DNA of 64,000 nt, taken from positions 5,712,501 through 5,776,500 of the forward strand of contig JAKJHU010000024.1 in assembly GCA_022316685.1 (NCBI GenBank), read 5' to 3'. The position numbers and the translations under genes are program-made. The number at the start of each line of letters is the position of its first letter. Within the stretch, counting starts at the first letter, position 1. The notes beneath the pieces were generated by a model. It saw only the letters and a program-made list of their open reading frames with translations. It was not told where the DNA came from and did not search any database. This DNA is from Progne subis subis (Eukaryota; Chordata; Aves; Passeriformes; Hirundinidae). Positions 14,091 through 27,720 of this stretch are shown in pieces.

Positions 14091-17000
14091 ATTTCCCATT
14101 GCCACCAGACAGGTTGTCACCACTGAAAATATTTTATTCTGACTTTTTAGTTGTCTTCTCCCTGATTAAAGCACCACCTTACTAACCACTTTATTTCAAC
14201 GCAATAGAAAAGCAGGAATTGTCCTTATTTGCTCCAATCTGTTCTCCAAGACATCTTGTAATGTGGCAGGAAACTTTGCAAGCTTTACTTGCAGTGACTG
14301 GGCACACCAGAGAAGAGGCTGTGTCCTAAATTAGCTGATGCAACTGGTGCCTGCTAAATCTGTATCTGTGCAGGTCTACAGTATATAGACGGCAGCAAAA
14401 TGTGGCTCCTGGAAGACTTATGTTGTCTGTAAGGAATCATTATAACTTTGGATAGAATTGTTAACAATTCAGCAAAACGATACGAGATGTAATTATGTGA
14501 GTTATTGATCAATGCATATTAAGAAAGACCTCCATTTATAGGTCATTATGAAGCATTATTGGGGCCTCTGAATGCATCAATAAAATCATTTATTTCTTCA
14601 CATGGATACTAAAGAAAACTTAGAAAGATGCCATGTGCAGAAAGCTACTTGTGCCAATAAATTATATTTACATCTGCTGCATATGGATAGGCGGGATACC
14701 GGCCAAGTATGTGATGGTGGGAAGCAGCTTGCTGCTTCTGTTTTGGGAAAGTTCATCACGGTTGAAATTTTGGACAAATTAGATTCTGAGTCAAGCTAGA
14801 GAGACAGCAGCAGATGAGCTCAAAACTTTAGTTGCTCCTGAAACTCCATTCAGAATAATATACTATCTCACGTGTCTTGTCTTTCCATCAGAGGTCTGAG
14901 AATATTTTCTGGTAGCTGATGGGAGCAGAGAAGAAGAGAGGATCTTGCACTGAAAGGGAAAAAAAACCATACAGAATCTGCTTTGCTCTGAGTTTTGTGT
15001 TTGGAAAATGAGGACATGGAAGAAGTCCATCTTTGCTGCCATTTGGATACAATTGCAAGAAAAATTAAAAAGGTATGAAAGGCAAATCTGGTCTTCTGCA
15101 CTGGTTTGTGCCCAAACTCAATATAGAGATAGATAAATTCAAGTACAGTTCTTGGGCAAATTGTAATGCTTGGAGATGAAGGATATAGATACAGGTATTT
15201 TGTCCTCAGAGGCAAATGAGTGCAGTAATTTCCCTGGTACAAAACCAGAGCTGAACGGACACCTTCCACAAGGTTCTCTGGCCTGGTTTACACCTTTTTA
15301 GGCTCTTGTCCTGCTGTCACCTCCCTCCATTGTGCAATAGCTGGGGGCTGGTAAGGAATAACCTGGAATGCTATGAGCAAGGGTCCAAGGTCAGACCTGC
15401 ACACCAGGGCTTCCCCCTGGAGAGGAATTTCCCCTTCATCAGGAGGATTCCAGGCAGGAGCTGCTGAGGTATGGGTCAAGAGTAGCTTTTGCCTTTGCTG
15501 GCTGTGCATTTTGTCCCTCTGGATGAGCAAGAAGCTGGATCTCCCTCACTGGGGTGTGCCCAAGTCAGGATGAAAGCACTCTGTCTGAAGGATCCGTCCA
15601 AAAATGCAGCTTGCACATTGCTGTTGCAAATCAGGAACACAGTGCAGACCCTGACATTGTTCTGCAGTGCAGAAAAAGCAGCCTTTTCTTTAGAGAATGT
15701 GATAAAAATGGGCTCTGGCTTAACCTCCATACCTGAGGTTGGATTAGTGACTCAAGCAAGCAGAGCTACTGCTCTGTAACCCAAATAATGTCTGAAATGC
15801 AGCTCAGTGGAAATGGCTGCACTGCATGTTTGGGGAAACATAAACACAGAAGGAAAGGGAAACTCTAAGGACTTTTCAGTCACTGTGCTGGTAGTTTGTC
15901 GGGTTGTAGCTGTTACATGTGGAGGGCTGGCTGGAAGGTCACCCGGTGCTCTCAGGGCTGGCTGCTGGCAGGCGAGGTGTGTTAAACGAGCAGGCTGTGC
16001 ACAGCTGTCCCTCACTCGCTGGGGATGAAAACATGCTGGCAGAGGGGCTCAGAGCTTCTCAACACTGCTGCTGCTGCTGGAGTGCACAACTGGGCCCTTC
16101 TGCAGCACTCTGCACCTTGCCTGTGTGCAGCAGCACACAGCAGCCGTGGCTTTGTCCAGTCATGGACACTGTCTGATCCCTGTGTGTTCCCTGGCCGGGG
16201 AGCCTCTGATACCAGCACGGAGCATCCTGCAAGGATGCCACTGCCAGCCTTTGCTGCCCTGGCCCTACCTGCAGATTGTCTCAGCACCTACCTCTGTTTC
16301 TCTGGCAACTATTTTACTTTAATCCATGTTCTGAGTCACACCCAGACAGCGACAGCTCGCCATAGTAGATCACAAATGGTGAATATATTGCAAATCTAAA
16401 ATAAAATTTTCCTGCCACAGGTACGGGGTGGAGAGCAAAGGAGACTGAAGACCCTTTCCCAGTCCTTCACAGGACAAGGGCTGCTGAGGCTGGAGCAAAC
16501 CTGACTCTGCAGGCAGACTTCTGCCTTAAACTCACTGGCTCCTGGCAAGTAAAATTATGGCGAGTACTACAGTGATTTGCAGATGTAAATGTTTATTTCA
16601 CCAGTAAAATGCAAATGTCTGGTGTAGTCCCACAAAGTGTACACTCCCGCTGATACCGCTTGTTTGTGGTATCCAATTTTGGGCTATGTTTGCCTCTCAA
16701 ATGTAATAATTTTGACAAGTTAATTTCAGCTTGTTCTTGACAGGGCCAGTAACTACGAGGAATGTCATTTTGATGTGTGTCAGTGCCAGCCCTGGCTCTG
16801 CCACTTGCCTCCAAGGCTGTTTCTTTCAGTAAGGGGCAGCACACCTCTCTCCCTCACAGGCTGCTGAGCAGTCCTTTCTCTTTAGCTGGAGGGAACAGCT
16901 AAGCCTGTGACTAAAATCCACTCCACCCGAGACAGAGCAGCTCCCAGCAGGTCTCAGAGGAGCTGGGATGTGGCTGCCAGGCCCTGCTCTGGTTCCGGGG

Positions 17001-19443
17001 CTCCCTGGCAAACCCTGCTCCCAGTGGCCAGCTCACCTGTGGCCAGGAACTGAGGTATGCCTCTGCCTTGAGCATCTCTGGCTGCACTTACCCCATCCAG
17101 CCCCCTCCTTTACAGGTGATGAATACTTGGGTGCGTAAATTAAGAGAAAATTTAAGAAAAATTGGCTAGAGAAATTAAAACTGCCTCAGGCAGCTTAACT
17201 TGTACAGCGACACATACAGTACTTAGCACCCTAGATTTCATTATTCTTAACAGCATAACTGGAGTCCTATTTTCACACATTAAATATTCTTGGATTTTTT
17301 TCCCCAATGAGCAGACATACGATTTTTTTTCTCTGCCATCAACATGCGTGTTTTGTCCTTTCAGGGATTTTTTTCAAATTGGAATACAGATTAGTTTTAC
17401 CTCCGATTTAAAGAACTCCAGTGCTTGGTGAGGCCTCAATTCCTGTTTTTAATGGAAATGCATAGCTGTGGGGCTATGGGGAGCTGCTCGCTGCTTAGCA
17501 CTTCTGAGAGCAGAGCCGTGCAAGAATACGCTATTTTCACATCTAGGCTTTAACAGATGATGTGAAACTTGACTGTTTGCCATGAAAAAACAACCTCCTT
17601 AAGCATGAATTGGCATGCTCTTGTGCTCTCCCAGGCCAGATCTGCAAAACCCTGAGAGCTTGAAGGGAGAAGAGATGTCAAAGCCTACAAGAGGCAAGGA
17701 CCAAATGACCAAGGCCCACTGTACGTGCCTGAGATAGAGGCTGAGGGTGTATAACAAAGAGGGTGGGGATCTGAGATTTCTATTCGACATTGGAAACAAT
17801 GAGGGGAAGAACTCCACACCAAGCCCCTGTGGCAGGCAGACTCCTGGGTAAGCGTTTGCTGAAGCAGACTGGGGAGAAGCTGGGGGCGGCCAGCCTCGGG
17901 GAGGGGAGGCTGGGTGAGTGCTGTCACGGGCCTTAGGAGGGTGGCTAACATAGATGTCAGCATTACCTTCGCATTTCCACTTCTTGGGTTCAGCACTGTG
18001 TGCAATGAAAACTCGTGTGTCAGGGTTTCAGTCAAAGGCAGTTTTTGTGTGCACACACCCCTGCCTAAATCTCGCTGGGCTGTTTCCTCGCCCCCTTCTA
18101 AAGCCCTAGAGCGTTTCAGGGTGAGATTTGTGAAACAGAGAGCTGTTCATCAGAGAGGGAGTCTGCCAGCTCACTAAACATGGGTGTCTGCATTTGGAGG
18201 TGCTGAGCAGCTTGCTAGGCTCCTCTGCTGTCTAGTGCAAAGCCCTGTGGACTGAAAAAAAGTCTGAGACTGCTTGTGGAACTGAATCCCATCCCTGGGA
18301 CTCTATGCTGTGAGACAGAGGGTCCCCTTGTTTCTGCCCACGTGTCCTACCCTACCCTGGCACTCCTGGGGCTGTGGGTCCTTGCTGGTGCAGTGCTGTC
18401 CTGCTTTCGGGCATACCAGGCTACCTCATGGGAAGTGTCAAGTGGCACTAGACATTCGTGATTAGGAACTCAAATCCTTCTGTAATTGTCCTGGGACCAG
18501 AGTGAGTGAGTGCTCTGGTGCAGAGTATCATCTTTCCTAAGATGATCTTCAGGTCTCTGTCCTACTGCTCATTAAACTTAAGCCTCACCTGCTGGGATGA
18601 TCCGGGTATATCTCATCTAAATAATTCTTTCCTATTCCAGGGGGCTTAGATATTCCTGGCAGCTTTGTCTGTCTTGTTCTCAACCAGTGAAGCACAATTT
18701 AATCTTAATCTTGAAATGTTTTACTCTAATGAAGTCTCTGAGTTTGGAGCACAGGTGAAATGAAGTAATCTTATATGGTACAAGAGGTCGAACTAAATGA
18801 ACTAATAGTCCATTTTAAATTATGAAATTCACAGAATGATTTCTAATAATGAATGCATTTGTAAAACTTGGACGCCTTCTCGGGGATAATCTGCAAACAG
18901 AAAAACAACTTGTTTTGTTAAGCAGACTGTGACAAGCAGTTCTTCCAACTTTATGCTATGCTGACATGTATTTTTGGATATTCTTTGGGGGAAAAAAATC
19001 TACTGCAGTCAAATCTACATAACTGCAAGAAAAGAATCTGAAACAAAACAAAAGGTATTATGTAGATTATGAAAGGTAGAGAATCAGGTTAGAATTCTAA
19101 TGTAAATGTATGTCACTATCAGTAGAGATCTCTTGTAAAGCACTATTTTAACTTGAAAAGCCAAGAACTAGAATATTAAAGTCTTTTTACATGTGCATTT
19201 AGAACAAAAGGTACCCTGTCATTAAAATGATATATAACAGGCAGATGAGGGTTGTTGTTTTCAGTGTTTGGTTTACACATAATAAAGTTGAACAAAATTA
19301 AAATACGTTCATTGATGCATGAGGATGAAGTCAAGATCAGAAGTACAATTTCCTAATTTTTAGATTTATTCAAAGACTGTTCCTTTGTATTAACTGCTAC
19401 AGATGTTTAATGAATACTTAAAACCAAACACTGCTTCCCACCT

Positions 19444-19456
19444 CCCCCCCCCCCCC
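19444..19456 (+). repeat. Poly-C tract (C13)
   Basis: Thirteen consecutive C residues, preceded by CCT. Confidence 0.9.
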
Positions 19457-22400
19457 ACTGTGTTCAATGCATTTTGTACAGGCAACTTGATAAAAAGAAT
19501 ATCTAGGAGGAGGGGAAGGCAAAATCAAAGTTGATGTATCAGAACATCTACTGCATGTCTAAATACAATGAAATTTGAACTGTGTGGGTGTATTCACTCA
19601 TTTTAAAGAACATTCATTGATTTTAGTATTATTATATTTGGAATTGTGGTATGTTTCACAAAGACCCTTTTACTGATCTTTATGATTCCATAAAAGCCTA
19701 TAAAAATTTGGATAAAACTGGCTGCTCTGTATTTTGTCTTTATTTCTTCTGTTAGACTTTATGCTTAGCTCCAGGTATAATGAGAACACAAGAGCTTTCT
19801 CCTCATCTCACTGATAACTATAGGAACATTGCTACAGACTCCAGGGCATCCAGACACAGGATACACCCTGGACCCTTCAACAAAGACACCTGGTTTGGCC
19901 ATGTGTGGAGTTGGGACAGCATGAAGCTGACCAGAACTGAACCTGTGGTAGCAACAGTGTTGGAAAGGTATCATTATGGCCAAATTTCCATGAGATTTCA
20001 GAAATGCAATGTCCTGTTCTGATGAGATTCTTTCCTCCAGCCCCCTGTCTGAAAGTTCACTTCCTGATGTGAACATGGAAACAAGGATAAGCTTGATGAA
20101 AAGGTGAGCCAGTGTCCAAGCAAAATTCTGAATTTTTCCTTTTTCCGTACAAAGGGGAGGAGTGAATTGTAGTCTGGGGAAAAGTAAGACACAATATTCA
20201 GGAGTGTCAGATATAGCCAGGGAACGGTAAAAGGACTTAGAGCAGGGGAGTGGGAGTCCTGAGAGTTGGGGAATATTTATAACTCTGTAGAGATCCCACT
20301 GTGTGGACTTGGACAAAGTGCTCCAGATTGATGTGAATATCAGTAGCAATACATAAGACCCCTGTTGGCTTCCAGAAGCTTTGAAGTATGTTTGAACCAG
20401 ACTTCAGTGGCTCAGTACGCACTGCACTACCTGCTCCCGTTCTCCCAGGCTGAAGCACAGACCTCCTGTGTGGAGCTGCCAGGCCAAAGCCTTTTTTCCC
20501 AAGACCCGGAGGAGGCAGAACGAGGATGCAAGGTATTGGAAAGAAAGGCTTTTGTCTTCAGAGACTGGACAGCAGAGAACTGGAAAGCATCACTTTTATG
20601 GGAAGAGGCCCCACATGGTTGGGCACTCCTTGCCTTAGGTGCCCAGGGCAGTTTTCTCTGGGCACAGCAGGATCTGTTGGACACACTAAGACATGGCAAT
20701 TAACCCTTCTGTGCCAATTGGCCAGTACTTGCAAGGAAGTCTGATAGGACAGGGTTACCATGCAGCTGGAAGCCAGAGGGGGCAAAAGGCCGCTTGCTGC
20801 CAGCCACAGGTGAACTGTCAGAGTAACATGCACCTCCTGACCTGTGGCTGGCAGCTGGAAAGCTGCAACTGTTTTTCTGTTCCGTGGGTGAGGTTTTCAC
20901 TATGGTTTAGGTTCATCTGATAGGTGAGACATGTTTCCTTTAGTTAGGTTGAACAGACAGCACGGCATCTTGGCTACATTTGTCAAGGGTGTTTTTAAGT
21001 TTGTGTGCACAGGTTTTCCCCAAGGACCCACTTTTTACTCACACTCTCCCTTTGCTAAGTGATAGCAACCAAACCATGCAGCATCCAAACTCCTAAGCTT
21101 TGAGATAAAAAAGATTTTCTGAGGAAGGGAGCTTACAGTCTAATTAGTTGATGGTGTTTCTCCTCACACAGTTTGTACTTCTAGATTGAAGGCTGAGGCA
21201 ATTTAAGCACTGGCTTTCACCACAATGAGCACCCAGACCTCAGCTAAACTCAGGCAAAGCCCAGGCTTCCCAGGCACAGATTGTATGCCCTGTATATACC
21301 AGCCACTATAGAGACCTTAAAACTGATGTTGTTATTGCTGATCCCAGCTGGAGAAATTTTGGTGTCAGGAATAAGCTCAGGTTTAAAGAGATTATTCCCT
21401 AATCCTGGCACATTTCAAAATCCTGGGTGAGGTTTAGTTAAATCCATGAAGGGAAAAGAGATGAAATTCTACCTCAGTATCCACAAAATTCCTGAACCAA
21501 AATGGACACCAGAGGATCATTAATGATCTTGTCTCGATCTCACAGAAGGCCAACACGCACACACGCTGTCCGCGTGTCACAGGGAGGGGTCACACACGGG
21601 GAAGCTGGGTGACACATCGGTGTGCCGGGGATGTCTGTGGCAGGACACCAGTAAGCTCCTGCCACTACCGTTAGTGCCACTGCTGCCCAGCCTGCCTTCC
21701 TCTTGTTTTTATTATTAGCTAAACGCAAGTGTTTGTTCATCTCCCGTGCCAAGCCCATTGGGGTTGGGAATGGGGCGGTCACGGGGCTGCTGGGTTCCCT
21801 GCCTCCTTACTGGCAGCAATGCACAAATTCGTGATTAATTACCACTCAGAATTCTACTATCAACAGTCTCAACTGAATTACTGTGCAAGGACAAGAGGCC
21901 CAAAAAGGAGTGTTTCTGGTTTTGTGACATCAATATCCTTCAGGAAATTCTGGTTCAAAGGGCACTGTTGGCAGTGGAGATGTGGGGGGAAGGAAGCCAC
22001 AGTGCTGCGGTGCTCCTGGTGCTTTGCCATGCTCTTTATCTTTCCCAATTAACTTCTGGAGTGCTCTTGCTACAGCAGCACCAGTTCAATAGCTGTGAGT
22101 GGAAAGTCAGCAGCCCTGATGCAACAGCACAGCAGCATACTTCCATTAGATTTTTCCAAAAGAGACTCTTCAGGCTTCTGCAGAACGTATTTGTGACTTC
22201 TTGTATGTAAACTGGTCTCTTTCAATACACTGAGTTGTGCTCTTAAAAAATATCCTATTTAGCCCGACAGCAATGAAGCTGAAGGCTACAGATTTGCTTT
22301 AACTAACTGGTTAATGAATTTTTCACCACCACTTTGTTTCACACATTGTCAAAACAAGAAGCTTGTGCTTCAGAGGGAGGTTGGGTCATCTTATGTAGAC

Positions 22401-22482
22401 ATTTTCAATGCTAATTTTAAAGTTTATTGAGAATATTTGTAAATTTTTCTGTTTTGAAAATAATCCAATTGTGCTTAGTTTA

Positions 22483-22497
22483 TTTTTTTTTTTTTTT
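22483..22497 (+). repeat. Poly-T tract
   Basis: A run of about 15 T residues in AT-rich sequence. Confidence 0.9.
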
Positions 22498-25400
22498 AAT
22501 TTTTCAGAATTCTGCTGATTAGACTCAACTTTTTGGAGTAGTTTCATTTCTATCTGGATTCAGTGTGTGGTGTGTGTGGTCAGGCTGCTCAGTTTTCCAT
22601 GTGCTTTTGGTTTCAGGGCACGCACCACAGACCCTACATAATTTAGCTCAGTTTAGGACAGATGATCCTGGCTTGTGTGAGAAATAAATTTATATTACAT
22701 AATGTATATATCAATGGTCCAGTAGGATGGTCGGTAAAAACATCAGACCTGTGGCATGTATGAATTCTGTTCTCAGACTGGCCTTGGTCTGCAGGTACAG
22801 TCAGAACCTGCACTCGAGTGCCGTACAAACAGAAACTCCTCTCCATGTAGACAGCTTCTCTGGCTGAAAATATTAATATCCTTCTCCCTTGCTGGGAATA
22901 TTCCAGTAGTCTTACTGAGAAACCAAGGACAGGAAAGTTCTGGTGCAAATTCTACTAAGCAGTTTTCCAGGGTGGTATTTTTAGACAACATTGTCTCTTG
23001 CATTCATTGTGCTCTCCCAAAGATGTGACACTATGGAGAGCATTAGAAGGTAATATTTGTGTTAACAGGATTCAAATACACTCTGGTTTTTAGTCTGATT
23101 TGCACCCACATTTAATTGTTGCAAGATTTTTGTGCCTGACAATAATTTACTGCTGGTGCGAATGTCAAGATGTAGCCATTTAGCTCACTGATTTGTGGGA
23201 GCAATGAGGTAATTTTATGCCTAGGTCCTCTCATTTGTACCTGCCAGCAATGCAGAGGCAGTCTTTCCTAATCAAGCATTAAAAGTTCTTCTTGATTAAT
23301 CTCTTACTTTGTTGGAGACATTCCAGATTTAAGCCAGTATAATTCATTTCAGGATCAGACCCATTAAGCGTTTTCCAGTGAGTAATACACTGTGTCACTC
23401 TTCTGCTCTTAAAGATTTCCAAAATCACAGTTATTGGTGTTGATCTGGGAGATACATGTATCTTCTGACTCCACTGGCACCTTCTCTCCCATCTCCAGAG
23501 TTTTGGAGATTTTTCTCTAGGTGAAATTTCTTTATTTCAATTTCTGTCTGCATTCAGTTGGAAGAAGTAACAAATGGTGAAGTGTGATACTGTCGATCCA
23601 GTGCTCTGTGTGGCCAGGCAATCAGGACAGAAATAATTAACACAGAAAGTGGCCTGCCAGTATCCTGCTGAATGAAATTGGAAGGAGTTCAAATACAAAA
23701 AGATTTTTTAGCTTACCACTTCTGGGCTACACATAGCAATAGCCATTTGGAAGGACAACTGCCAGCTTCCATTTCAGATTGCTTGACAGCACTAACTAGA
23801 GCACTAAGAGCATCACTCCATTTCAGCAGGAGCCGTTAGCCAGATTTGAGATGCAGAGCATTATTTCCAGACAGGGGAAGAGATCAAAGAGGGAATCAGG
23901 TGCTGCTCTGATGTGTTGTAAGAAGGTGAATTTCTCTGGACATAGAAGAAAATGCGATGTGGGCAGTGCCTCTGGTTTCTAACCTGCCAGGCAGCTACAG
24001 GTGGTGTCCTGGCTGCATGGAGACCCCCTGCTCCCCTGGGTGCCTGCTACTTGTCGCTGCTGCCTCCTGCCAGCTCGCTGTCCCGGTCTGTTGCAGCATG
24101 CCGCCATGCGGGGACGATGGCTGGGCGTGGGCATGGCCACACAGTGCCCAGCTGTGTCACGGTGTCTGTGCCTGTGGGGTGACACAGGGGAGGGGACCCG
24201 CAGCTCCTGCAGCTCTCTGAAGGCCACTCTCCCCTTCCTCTTTCTGCCAATTTCAAAGGTGACTGATGCAGCATGAAAAAGAACAAATGGTGACTGCACA
24301 AGAAACCTTCCTCAGGAGCAGGGATTTCTCCTGCCGGAGATGTGACCATCCCCTCTTCTGCCATGGTGTAGCATGGTATACTGAGCATCTGCTGAGCATC
24401 CAGGTTAAAGATGTGTCTGGCACTGCTATGCTTTAGCTCATTTATCTGGCTTTGCCTCCCAAAATGCTTGCAGAGCCATCCTGCTATAGCAGATTCCCAT
24501 GCAAAAAAATAGTGCTTTACTTGCTGCAAACTGGTTATCTGCTCTGATGAAAACTATGGCTGTACAGACAAAAATTAGTTCTGTCCTGGCAAGCACAGAA
24601 GCTGCTGCATACCTTTTGTGCCCTACAATTAGCAGTGTGTCTCTTTGTCTTACATCTGCCTAGATTTTCCTACCAGCAATACACTTGGTGCTTTCATTGT
24701 TTGCAGAAATGGCAATGAAGCAGACAAACAGGAAAAACAAGGGAAGAGAAAAAATCAGGAGCAGCAAGCCTCTGAAATGGTTTTCCTTTGGAAATTGTTC
24801 AGACTGGTGAGCTGAGATACCTGTAGCAAGACCTCATTTCTCTGTGGTGCCTGCCAGTTTTGAACAATGAAAGGCATGGCCTTTCTTCCAAGATCCCCAG
24901 TTCTGCCTTCTCCCGCTTTGAGGTCCTGAGATGGTTAATTTGGATCTCTGTCATGGACAAGCCATTACCCCAAGATCTTACAGACCACAACCTTGCTCTT
25001 CAAGCCACTGGACACCCAAAGAGAAAAGTGCTGTGCAGGAGCTAGGTGTTGTTCGTATTTACAGGTAAGTCTTGCCCTTCCTTTACTTGTGTTCTGTGAT
25101 TCTTCTTGTTGAGCATGGAAATGGTCAGTCTCCTCTCTCTGTTGCCAGGAGATCTCGTGATGGACACCTGAGCAGAGGGGAAGCAGCACTGGGATCTAGC
25201 TGAGTATGAACTTCAGAAAATGGCTTCATTTGCTGCTTGTGAGAGCAGTGTTTCTCGCTGACATTACGTCACTTGCTTCCTATCGGATGAGCTCTGTTGT
25301 CTTGGCCTGCAGGTCTGGGGAGATGTACCTCTTCTTAGAACCAGGCATGGGTTGAGATGCTTTATTAAAATAGCACCTCAATTATTATGAAGAATTTGAC

Positions 25401-27694
25401 TTCAGGTTTTTCTATGACTTCCATTGCATCTTTTTTTTGCCCCCTTCTCATGCAAATTCAAGTTTTAAAATGGACCTTGCTTAATTTGACCTTATTGAGC
25501 TAATTTATCTTGTGCCTGCGTTTCTAAACAATGTTAAATGGAGTACGTTTCCTTGTATCTTCCCAAGTAACTAAGTCTCTTGCAAAATTCAAACCATTAA
25601 AAGTGAGGGTGATAGGCGAAGCTCCAAGAAATGAGTGAACTTAATATAAAAATTTATAATCATGTCAATTCCACTTTTTAAACAATTTCTGAAATGTTAG
25701 TTTGCCTGAATGGCTGGTCAGAAGCACAAAGGTTAGGTTAAGCTTCCTTCGTTAATGGTTTGGCTCAATGCACCCAGCAGTATAATGTATTTTATCAGCG
25801 AGGGAAATGATATTGGTTTAAGAGGTTTCATGTAACAGTCATATCCTGGCCAAATGTAATTTTGAAAACAATCAAGGCCATTATGGCTCACACAGAAAGA
25901 AAGATAAAGACAGATAGCTGTATATGGGTTTTTAATAAGTAATTCACCCTGGGTCTTGAAACATCAGATTGCCAAGTAATATTATTAATGTATAAGCATG
26001 TTGCTAAAATCATGTATTCTTTCCCATTGGTTGACTATAGATATGTTTCTGATGCAAATATCATGTAAGTGTATTGAATCCAAGCTATGTAAATAGACTA
26101 TATAGTACATCCATCAAGCAGTTGACTTGATTATTCCACACACTAAAGAGCCTTTTCTGACATCAATCTGCATTCTGCCTAAATAGAACATTTTTCACCA
26201 ATGATATTATGCATCATTTACTGTATATTTGATACTAATTGTCCAGCATATCGATCACCTGTCACTCAGAGTTTAGTGATCTTTGCAACTTGTCCTGGCA
26301 ACTTGGAAGTTGCAGGCGGTTGGTTGCCCATCGCCTGTGGTGGCAGACAGATTTCCTGGACAGCGCTGAAATCTTGCCCTGGGCAGGCAGCGTGGAGGGG
26401 AGTTAAGTGGGGGTAAGGGCCTGCCAAATTGGTACTTGAAGAAATTACACCCTTTTGATTTTCAGAGATTAGGCTTCAGCAGCACACAAATACACTGCAA
26501 AGGTTAACATATGTCGCTTACTTTGTGCCTTTCTGTTTGGAAGCAATATTTCATTAAAGGGTCAGGATGAGGGCTGACCAGCACCCTTTACAGGGATGAA
26601 CTGTGCCATTTTGTTCTGTGAGTTCAGGTTGCAGAAGGTCTGGGAGCTGTTTCTCTTTCACAAGTGGTTAAAAGTGGGGATATTGAGGGACTGAAGAGTC
26701 TTTTTTGCATGCAGTCTCTGCATAGAAGGCAGTTACTCATCAAAAGACAAAACATATTGATAGCTAAGGGACATGGCTCTAACTATCAGAAAATCTCCAA
26801 CTGCCTGATAAAAAAGGATCTGTTTTAATATAAATATGTTGAACTCTGATCAATTTTAAACATCTACTTCATATATGAAAATGTGAAGATTACTTTAAAA
26901 TAAGTTTAACTGCAGCTGGAGGGGAGCTGTTAATATTGACTGTTCCGTATTTCTCACAGCACATACATTATTGAACTCAAAAACTACTGGAAGCAAAGGC
27001 TTTATAAATAGGAGAAGAATATATTGATTTAATCATTTCATTTGTTCAGCAGTTCTTTTACAACATTTTTTACAGCACAGAGTGGGGACTGTCTTCTTCC
27101 CATACACTTTATTCACCAAGCAGGTCATATCTATACTGTATTTTGCTTTATAACCCATCTGTATTCCAGGCCTTTCCCTTTTCAGGCTGTCATAGCTCCT
27201 ACCCCCTCCATCTAAAATCACTGGCTTTACTCCTCTCCAAATCTTTGCTTTAGTCCCAGGAGTGCTGGAATGCCAGCGGGGAGCCTTAGGGGCACTAGGG
27301 GTAGTTGGGCACGGAAGGACTGAACTCAGTGCCTCACAGGAAGGTGAGAGGAGGGGTAGTTTGAAAAATTTTTTGGTGCGATGAACAGTAAATTTTCTGG
27401 AAAACAGCATTTCAGGGAAATCAAGATAGGTTAGGGTGGGAGACTCAACACATTTTCAGCCAAGGAAAAACACCTAGGACACAGTCACAGGTGGCTAGAA
27501 ATTTTAAAAACCTTGAGACAATTCACTCTGATATTTAAAGAACCCAAGCCTATTGACACTTTCCTTTGAAATGCATTTCTCAATTCCAAACTGAACTGAA
27601 AGAGGGGAAAATATTATGGGAAGGATTAAAATAACCCCAAACCTGAAGCAAAACTTTGTCTGGAGTTGAATAACAACAACTGACTGATCTGATT

Positions 27695-27720
27695 TGAAAA
27701 AAACCCATGGGTTTTTTTCA
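27695..27720. repeat. 26-bp perfect palindrome
   Basis: TGA followed by A6, CCC, then CATG at the dyad centre, and the exact mirror complement, with no spacer. The central CCCATGGG is flanked by A7 and T7 runs. Pairing fails at the next outer base on each side. Confidence 0.95.

Noticed and set aside
14455..14470. 16-bp palindrome around GTTAAC
   Set aside because: About one such palindrome is expected by chance in 64 kb.
20768..20785. CTCF-like CCAGAGGGGGC
   Set aside because: Too many mismatches to the core, and no supporting context.
26358..26366. REST right half-site GGACAGCGC
   Set aside because: There is no left half at a permitted spacing, and single half-sites are expected by chance.
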